A stretch of DNA of 64,000 nucleotides from Kitasatospora purpeofusca (GTDB lineage: Bacteria; Actinomycetota; Actinomycetes; Streptomycetales; Streptomycetaceae): contig NZ_JODS01000006.1 of the NCBI RefSeq assembly GCF_000718025.1, positions 62,001 to 126,000 on the forward strand, written 5' to 3'. Shown one piece after another: positions 59,046-64,000 of the stretch. Each line of letters begins with the position of its first letter. Positions within the stretch are counted from its first letter, which is position 1. The translations under genes and the position numbers were made by a program. The notes under the pieces were generated by a model that saw nothing but the letters and a program-made list of their open reading frames with translations, made no database searches and was not told where the DNA came from.

Positions 59046-59429
59046 CAGCCGAACCCTTTCCCGCCCCGAGCCGAAGGGGCGCGCCGGTGCCGAAAGGGTG
59101 GGGGCACCTCCCGGCCGGAGGCTGGGGGAGCGAGGGAGCGACGACCGTCGGCGCCGGACGGGAGCGCCCCGGAGGCGAGCGGGCGAGAACATGGAATGGC
59201 TCACGGTGGGCGGGTGTTGTCAAGGGCAGCACGAGGACCCATTCGCGGTGCCAGTACCATGGGGTATCGGCGTCTGGGCGGGTCGCCAAAGTTCCGACGG
59301 TGCGCTTGGGGTTCCCCTGGAGGATCCTCCAATGGACACCGGGCTTTCGGCGGTCCGAGTGAGCTGATGACTGCGCCCCCACCCTCAGGGCGTGAGCGGA
59401 TTAGGCCGGCCACGGAAGGTACCCCCGAA
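59046..59429 (+). other. 384-bp region upstream of guaB
   Basis: It holds a terminator-like hairpin for shbA (59053-59099) and a palindrome at 59318-59331 (TGGAGGATCCTCCA) beside GGGG-TT-CCCC. Several upstream in-frame starts exist but only ATG 59430 has a good ribosome-binding site. No recognised riboswitch was seen. Confidence 0.5.
59053..59099 (+). terminator. Compound hairpin after shbA
   Basis: ACCCTTTC (59053-59060) pairs with GAAAGGGT (59092-59099), enclosing CGCCCC/GGGGCG. Confidence 0.55.
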
Positions 59430-60935
59430 ATGTCTTACAACGCCGCAGGCGTACCCGAGAAGTTCGCGATGCTCGGGCTCACGTACGACGACGTCCTGCT
59501 GCTGCCGGGGGCGTCCGAGGTGCTGCCGAACCAGGTCGACACCTCCTCGCGGGTCTCCCGCAACGTGCGGGTGAACATCCCGCTGCTCTCGGCCGCGATG
59601 GACAAGGTCACCGAGTCGCGGATGGCGATCGCGATGGCCCGTCAGGGCGGCGTCGGCGTTCTGCACCGCAACCTGTCGATCGAGGACCAGGCCAACCAGG
59701 TCGACCTGGTGAAGCGCTCCGAGTCCGGCATGGTCACCGACCCGATCACGGTCGGCCCGGACACCACGCTGGCCGAGGCCGACGCGCTGTGCGCGAAGTT
59801 CCGCATCTCCGGTGTGCCGATCGCCGACGAGGGCGGCAAGCTGCTCGGCATCGTCACCAACCGCGACATGGCCTTCGAGTCGGACCGCAGCCGCCGCGTC
59901 CGCGAGATCATGACCCCGATGCCGCTGATCACCGGCAAGGTCGGGATCTCCGGCGTCGACGCGATCGCGCTGCTCCGCCGGCACAAGATCGAGAAGCTGC
60001 CGCTGGTCGACGACGAGGGCCGGATCAAGGGCCTCATCACCGTCAAGGACTTCGTCAAGGCCGAGCAGTACCCGAACGCCGCCAAGGACGCCGAGGGCCG
60101 GCTGCTGGTCGGCGCCGCCGTCGGCGCCAGCGCCGAGGCCTTCGACCGCGCCCAGGCGCTGGTCCAGGCGGGCGTGGACTTCCTGGTCGTCGACACCTCG
60201 CACGGCCACAGCCACAACGCGCTGTCCTGGATCGCGAAGATCAAGTCGGCCGTCGGGATCGACGTGGTCGGCGGCAACGTCGCCACCCGTGACGGCGCCC
60301 AGGCGCTGATCGACGCCGGCGTGGACGGCGTCAAGGTCGGCGTCGGCCCGGGCTCCATCTGCACCACCCGCGTGGTCGCCGGCATCGGCGTCCCGCAGGT
60401 CACCGCGATCTACGAGGCGGCGCTGGCCTGCCAGGCGGCCGGCGTGCCGGTCATCGGCGACGGCGGCCTGCAGTACTCCGGCGACATCGGCAAGGCGCTC
60501 GCCGCCGGTGCCGACACCGTGATGCTCGGCTCGCTGCTGGCCGGCTGCGAGGAGTCCCCGGGCGAGCTGCTGTTCATCAACGGCAAGCAGTTCAAGTCCT
60601 ACCGCGGCATGGGCTCGCTGGGCGCCATGCAGACCCGCGGCCAGGCGCGCTCCTTCTCCAAGGACCGCTACTTCCAGGGCGAGGTCACCAGCGACGAGAA
60701 GCTGATCGCCGAGGGCATCGAGGGCCAGGTCCCCTACCGCGGCCCGCTGTCCGCCGTGCTCTACCAGCTGGTCGGCGGCCTGCGCCAGACCATGGGCTAC
60801 GTGGGCGCCGCCACCGTCGCCGAGATGGAGAGCAAGGGCCGGTTCGTCCGGATCACCTCGGCGGGCCTCAAGGAGAGCCACCCGCACGACATCCAGATGA
60901 CCGTCGAGGCGCCGAACTACACCAGCCGCGGCTGA
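59430..60935 (+). CDS. guaB: Inosine-5'-monophosphate dehydrogenase
   Basis: A 501-residue IMPDH from ATG 59430 (GGAAGG 10 nt upstream). TYDDVLLLPG starts the barrel; two CBS domains interrupt it (about 100-220); the catalytic Cys is in GPGSICTTRVVAG; DGGLQYSGDI, YRGMGSLGAM and the flap follow. It makes XMP, the rate-limiting step to GTP. It follows shbA and precedes its paralogue guaB3, as in S. coelicolor. Confidence 0.98.
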   Translation: MSYNAAGVPEKFAMLGLTYDDVLLLPGASEVLPNQVDTSSRVSRNVRVNIPLLSAAMDKVTESRMAIAMARQGGVGVLHRNLSIEDQANQVDLVKRSESGMVTDPITVGPDTTLAEADALCAKFRISGVPIADEGGKLLGIVTNRDMAFESDRSRRVREIMTPMPLITGKVGISGVDAIALLRRHKIEKLPLVDDEGRIKGLITVKDFVKAEQYPNAAKDAEGRLLVGAAVGASAEAFDRAQALVQAGVDFLVVDTSHGHSHNALSWIAKIKSAVGIDVVGGNVATRDGAQALIDAGVDGVKVGVGPGSICTTRVVAGIGVPQVTAIYEAALACQAAGVPVIGDGGLQYSGDIGKALAAGADTVMLGSLLAGCEESPGELLFINGKQFKSYRGMGSLGAMQTRGQARSFSKDRYFQGEVTSDEKLIAEGIEGQVPYRGPLSAVLYQLVGGLRQTMGYVGAATVAEMESKGRFVRITSAGLKESHPHDIQMTVEAPNYTSRG

Positions 60936-60957
60936 TCGAACGCTCGGACGCGACTTT

Positions 60958-60993
60958 CGGAGGGCCCGTCACCGACCGGTGGCGGGCCCTCCG
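60958..60993 (+). terminator. Terminator after guaB
   Basis: An 11-bp stem (60958-60968 with 60983-60993) continued by a T-G pair and CACC/GGTG around GACC. Confidence 0.85.
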
Positions 60994-61136
60994 GGCCGTC
61001 CGGGCGCCGGCGCGTGGCCGGTCCGCGGCCGGTCCGGGGGGCGGGGCGGCGCCGTGCGGCCGCCGGAGGGTACGGGATACTGGGGGCGGCCGGGGTGACC
61101 CGGCCGGCATGAGCAATACCAGCAGAAGGGCTCGAA

Positions 61137-62264
61137 GTGACTGAGATCGAGATCGGGCGTGGCAAGCGCGGCCGCCGGGCGTACGCCTTCGACGACATCG
61201 CCGTCGTCCCCAGTCGCCGTACGCGCGACCCGAAGGAGGTCTCGATCGCCTGGCAGATCGACGCCTACCGTTTCGAGCTGCCGTTCCTGGCCGCGCCCAT
61301 GGACAGCGTGGTCTCCCCGCAGCAGGCCATCAACATCGGCCGCCTCGGCGGCCTGGGCGTGCTGAACCTCGAGGGCCTGTGGACCCGCTACGAGGACCCG
61401 CAGCCGCTGCTCGACGAGATCGCCGCGATCACCGACGAGGCCGCCGCCACCCGCCGTCTGCAGGAGATCTACTCCGAGCCGATCAAGGCCGAGCTGATCA
61501 AGCACCGGATCCAGGAGGTCCGCGACTCGGGTGTGGTCACCGCCGCCGCGCTCTCGCCGCAGCGCACCGCCGAGTTCTCCAAGGCCGTCGTGGACGCCGG
61601 GGTCGATGTCTTCGTCATCCGCGGCACCACCGTCTCGGCCGAGCACGTCTCCGGTGCCGCCGAGCCGCTCAACCTGAAGCAGTTCATCTACGAGCTGGAC
61701 GTCCCGGTCATCGTCGGCGGCTGCGCCACCTACACCGCCGCCCTGCACCTGATGCGCACCGGCGCGGCCGGCGTGCTGGTGGGCTTCGGCGGCGGCGCCG
61801 CGCACACCACCCGCAACGTGCTGGGCATCCAGGTCCCGATGGCCACCGCCGTCGCCGACGTGGCCGCGGCCCGCCGCGACTACATGGACGAGTCCGGCGG
61901 CCGCTACGTGCACGTCATCGCGGACGGCGGCGTCGGCTACAGCGGCGACATCCCGAAGGCGGTCGCCTGCGGCGCCGACGCGGTGATGATCGGTGCCGCG
62001 CTGGCCCGTGCCACCGACGCGCCCGGCAAGGGCTACCACTGGGGCATGGAGGCCGTGCACGAGGAGCTGCCGCGCGGCAAGCGGGTCGACCTCGGCACCG
62101 TCGGCAACACCGAGGAGATCCTCACCGGTCCGTCGCACACCCCGGACGGCACCATGAACCTGTTCGGCGCCCTGCGCCGGGCGATGGCGACCACCGGGTA
62201 CACCGAGCTCAAGGAGTTCCAGCGGGTCGAGGTGACCGTCAACCCGGCGCTGCACCACCGCTGA
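61137..62264 (+). CDS. GuaB3 family IMP dehydrogenase-related protein
   Basis: A 375-residue barrel protein without CBS domains. It has ARRAYAFDDIAVVPSRRTRD-type N-terminus (GRRAYAFDDIAVVPS), AAPMDSVVSP, GGGAAHTTRNVLGI in place of the IMPDH Cys loop, and ADGGVGYSGDIPKA. The loop GGCATYTAALHLMRTG carries a Cys, but the standard SICTTR catalytic motif is absent, so IMPDH activity is doubtful. The function of this actinobacterial paralogue is unclear; it may be a GMP reductase-like enzyme. Start GTG 61137 follows AGAAGGGCTCGAA. Confidence 0.9.
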   Translation: MTEIEIGRGKRGRRAYAFDDIAVVPSRRTRDPKEVSIAWQIDAYRFELPFLAAPMDSVVSPQQAINIGRLGGLGVLNLEGLWTRYEDPQPLLDEIAAITDEAAATRRLQEIYSEPIKAELIKHRIQEVRDSGVVTAAALSPQRTAEFSKAVVDAGVDVFVIRGTTVSAEHVSGAAEPLNLKQFIYELDVPVIVGGCATYTAALHLMRTGAAGVLVGFGGGAAHTTRNVLGIQVPMATAVADVAAARRDYMDESGGRYVHVIADGGVGYSGDIPKAVACGADAVMIGAALARATDAPGKGYHWGMEAVHEELPRGKRVDLGTVGNTEEILTGPSHTPDGTMNLFGALRRAMATTGYTELKEFQRVEVTVNPALHHR

Positions 62265-62280
62265 GCCGACCGCTCCCGTC

Positions 62281-62314
62281 CGAGGCCCCGTCGCAGCGCG
62301 CGACCGGGGCCTCG
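62281..62314 (+). terminator. Terminator after guaB3
   Basis: CGAGGCCCCG (62281-62290) pairs with CGGGGCCTCG (62305-62314), with TCGC/GCGA inside and one bulged base. Confidence 0.8.
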
Positions 62315-62372
62315 CGCCGTTCCCGGGCCGTTCGGTGGCTCCTCGGTGGCCGTTCGGTGCCGGGCGGACCCG

Positions 62373-62990
62373 CTACTGGCGGGTGGCGGCCCGGCGGGTC
62401 AGCAGGAAGCCGCCGATCACGGCGATGCCGTAGAAGACCAGGTCCAGGGTGCGGCGGTCGGCACGCCAGAGCGGGAGGGCGTCGCGGAGCAGCTCGCCGT
62501 ACCCGGTGCCGGCCAGGTGGTGCAGCCGCCGGGTCTGCCCGAGCAACTGGCCGAGGAACAGCGCGCCGGACGCCAGCACGGCGCCCAGCGGCGGCAGCAG
62601 CCGGCCGGTGCCGCCGAGCCGGCCGAGCGGCCAGGCCACCGCGGCCGCCGGGGCGATGGCCAGCCAGCCGACGGTGGTGTGCGCGCGGATCGGCGCGCAG
62701 CCGAGGGCCGCCGCGCCGGCCAGCATCGCCAGGACGGCGATCGCCACCGCCGGGCCGGTCCGCCCGCGCCCGCGCCGGCGACGGCGGCCGGGGGCGTCCG
62801 GGGCGGGTGCCGCGTCGGCCGCCGGGGCGGGGTCGGCCGGGTCGACGGGGTGGTAACCGGCCACCGGGGTACCGGGCATACCGGGGGCGACGTACCCCTC
62901 CGGGGTCTCCGGTTCCGGTGCGACCGAGAAATGCCGGGCGGTCGGCGGCCGGGTCGACTGGCCGTCAGCGCCCGGTGCGGATGCGGTCAT
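62373..62990 (-). CDS. Membrane protein of unknown function
   Basis: A 205-residue protein: an N-terminal half rich in Pro, Ala, Asp and Gly (1-68), a very basic patch (GRRRRRGRGR at 68-77), then four hydrophobic helices (about 79-98, 106-124, 130-150 and 181-198). No catalytic motif was seen. ATG 62990 has GGAAAAGGACG upstream. It is divergent from the kinase gene; the basic patch suggests the N-terminus is cytoplasmic. Confidence 0.8.
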   Translation of the reverse strand: MTASAPGADGQSTRPPTARHFSVAPEPETPEGYVAPGMPGTPVAGYHPVDPADPAPAADAAPAPDAPGRRRRRGRGRTGPAVAIAVLAMLAGAAALGCAPIRAHTTVGWLAIAPAAAVAWPLGRLGGTGRLLPPLGAVLASGALFLGQLLGQTRRLHHLAGTGYGELLRDALPLWRADRRTLDLVFYGIAVIGGFLLTRRAATRQ

Positions 62991-63244
62991 GGACGTCCTT
63001 TTCCCCCCGGAAAGACGGTGAGCTGCCGAACGTTAGCAGTGGCCGGAGCCGGTCGGACAGAGTTTTCGATCACAGATCGGGCACGGAGCGCCGCCCCGGT
63101 CCGGGGGCTGACCAGGGTGGCCGGGGGCCGGGTGGCCGGGCGCGCGCGGGACAGGGGATGATGGAGGCTTGGGCGTTCGGGCCCGACGCCGGTCCGACGT
63201 GCCGTCATCACGACCGCCAGCAGCACAGTGGGGGAACGTTCCGA

Positions 63245-64000
63245 ATGACCCAGGCGCAGGGTTCCACCGGCCGCCTCCTGGCCGGACGCTACCGGCTGGA
63301 CGCGGTGCTCGGTCGTGGTGGCATGGGCACAGTGTGGCGCGCCGAGGACGAGATGCTGGGCCGGACGGTCGCGGTCAAGGAACTGCGGATGAACGCCAGC
63401 GTGGACGAGGACGAGAAGCACCGGCTGATCGTCCGGACCCTGCGCGAGGCCAAGGCGACGGCGCGGATCCGGCACTCCTCGGCGGTCACCGTCTTCGACG
63501 TGGTCGAGGAGGACGACCGGCCGTGGATCGTCATGGAGCTGGTCGAGTCCCGCTCGCTCGCGGACGTCATCCGGGAGGACGGCCCGCTGGCGCCGGCCCG
63601 GGCGGCGGAGATCGCGCTGGACGTGCTCGGCGTGCTGAGCGCCGCGCACGCGCACGGCATCCTGCACCGGGACGTCAAGCCGTCCAATGTGCTGATCGGC
63701 GAGGACGGCCGGGTCGTGCTCACGGACTTCGGCATCGCCAGCGTGGAGGGGGACTCCTCGGTCACCTCGACCGGGATGCTGGTCGGCGCGCCCTCGTACA
63801 TATCCCCGGAGCGGGCCCAGGGACAGAAGCCCGGACCGCCGGCCGACCTGTGGTCGCTGGGCGGCACGCTGTACGCGATGGTCGAGGGCCGGCCGCCGTA
63901 CGACCGGGGCTCGGCGCTGGCCACCCTGACGGCGGTCATGACGGAGGAGCTCACCGCGCCGGTGAACGCCGGGCCGCTGCGGCCGGTGGTCGAGGGGCTG
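63245..64000 (+). CDS. Serine/threonine protein kinase (partial, 5' end)
   Basis: The first 252 codons of a Hanks-type kinase; the frame is open at the window edge. Residues visible are the Gly loop GRGGMGTVW (about 23-31), Lys in VAVKEL, HRDVKPSNVLI, DFGIAS and the P+1 segment APSYISPERAQG. Nearly the whole catalytic domain is present; membrane and sensor regions, if any, lie beyond the edge. GGGGGAA precedes ATG 63245 by about 8 nt. Confidence 0.95.
   Translation, partial: MTQAQGSTGRLLAGRYRLDAVLGRGGMGTVWRAEDEMLGRTVAVKELRMNASVDEDEKHRLIVRTLREAKATARIRHSSAVTVFDVVEEDDRPWIVMELVESRSLADVIREDGPLAPARAAEIALDVLGVLSAAHAHGILHRDVKPSNVLIGEDGRVVLTDFGIASVEGDSSVTSTGMLVGAPSYISPERAQGQKPGPPADLWSLGGTLYAMVEGRPPYDRGSALATLTAVMTEELTAPVNAGPLRPVVEGL

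Noticed and set aside
59046..59429. Purine or guanidine riboswitch before guaB
   Set aside because: No recognisable purine-riboswitch core (three-way junction with conserved pyrimidine-rich loops) was seen.
61137..62264. guaB3 as a second functional IMPDH
   Set aside because: The catalytic Cys loop and CBS domains are missing, so it is called IMPDH-related only.

Overview
The window is a high-GC actinomycete chromosome segment, almost certainly from the Streptomycetaceae (Streptomyces, Kitasatospora or a close relative). The evidence is a gene order of WhiD, BldM, ShbA-type sigma factor, guaB and a guaB-related gene, a groES-groEL1 operon with two CIRCE operators, frequent GTG starts and GTGA/ATGA stop-start overlaps, and strong G/C bias at third codon positions. 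A closer genus call is not possible from this segment alone.

Layout. (1) 1-389 is the 3' end of tuf (EF-Tu) and its terminator. (2) 464-15349, between tuf and the S10 ribosomal operon, is a cell-surface polysaccharide locus. It holds three large polytopic GT-C-like membrane proteins (two are divergent AftA-like paralogues), a GtrB-like glycosyltransferase with a GtrA partner, all four dTDP-L-rhamnose genes (rmlA/C divergent from rmlB/D), a MOP-type flippase, a DPM-like GT2 with a DUF2304 partner, and a further GT2. (3) 15751-25550 is the S10-spc ribosomal block (rpsJ to rplO). (4) 25880-32709 is secY-adk, map, mscL, infA-rpmJ-rpsM-rpsK, rpoA and rplQ, interrupted by several hairpins and candidate internal promoters. 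(5) 32795-41222 is truA, an ABC-F ATPase, rplM-rpsI, glmM, coaA and glmS. (6) 41265-50652 is a Uma2 nuclease-like gene, nnrD (NAD(P)HX repair), alr, an alpha/beta hydrolase, and the tRNA t6A genes tsaE, tsaB, tsaD with rimI. Between tsaE and tsaB are a tiny ORF behind a possible iron box and a membrane protein with a degenerate L,D-transpeptidase-like domain. (7) 50752-56355 is a lipoprotein deacetylase, a THUMP-like methyltransferase, the heat-shock groES-groEL1 operon and a LysR regulator. (8) 56551-64000 holds the developmental regulators whiD and bldM, the sigma factor shbA, guaB and guaB3, a small membrane protein and the start of a Ser/Thr kinase.

How the parts fit. Most of the window is growth-related core machinery: translation, RNA polymerase alpha, Sec export, adenylate kinase, amino-sugar and alanine supply for peptidoglycan, CoA and GTP supply. 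The unusual part is the glycan locus: rml makes dTDP-rhamnose, GT2 enzymes charge polyprenyl phosphate, GtrA/flippase proteins move lipid-linked sugars outward, and the GT-C proteins probably polymerise or decorate a wall polymer. Transcription units are clearly bounded by long, often perfect hairpins. Recognisable control sites include HrcA/CIRCE operators, a good sigma-BldN-type promoter before bldM, and several -10/-35 pairs. I saw no CRISPR array, IS element, prophage, tRNA or rRNA gene.
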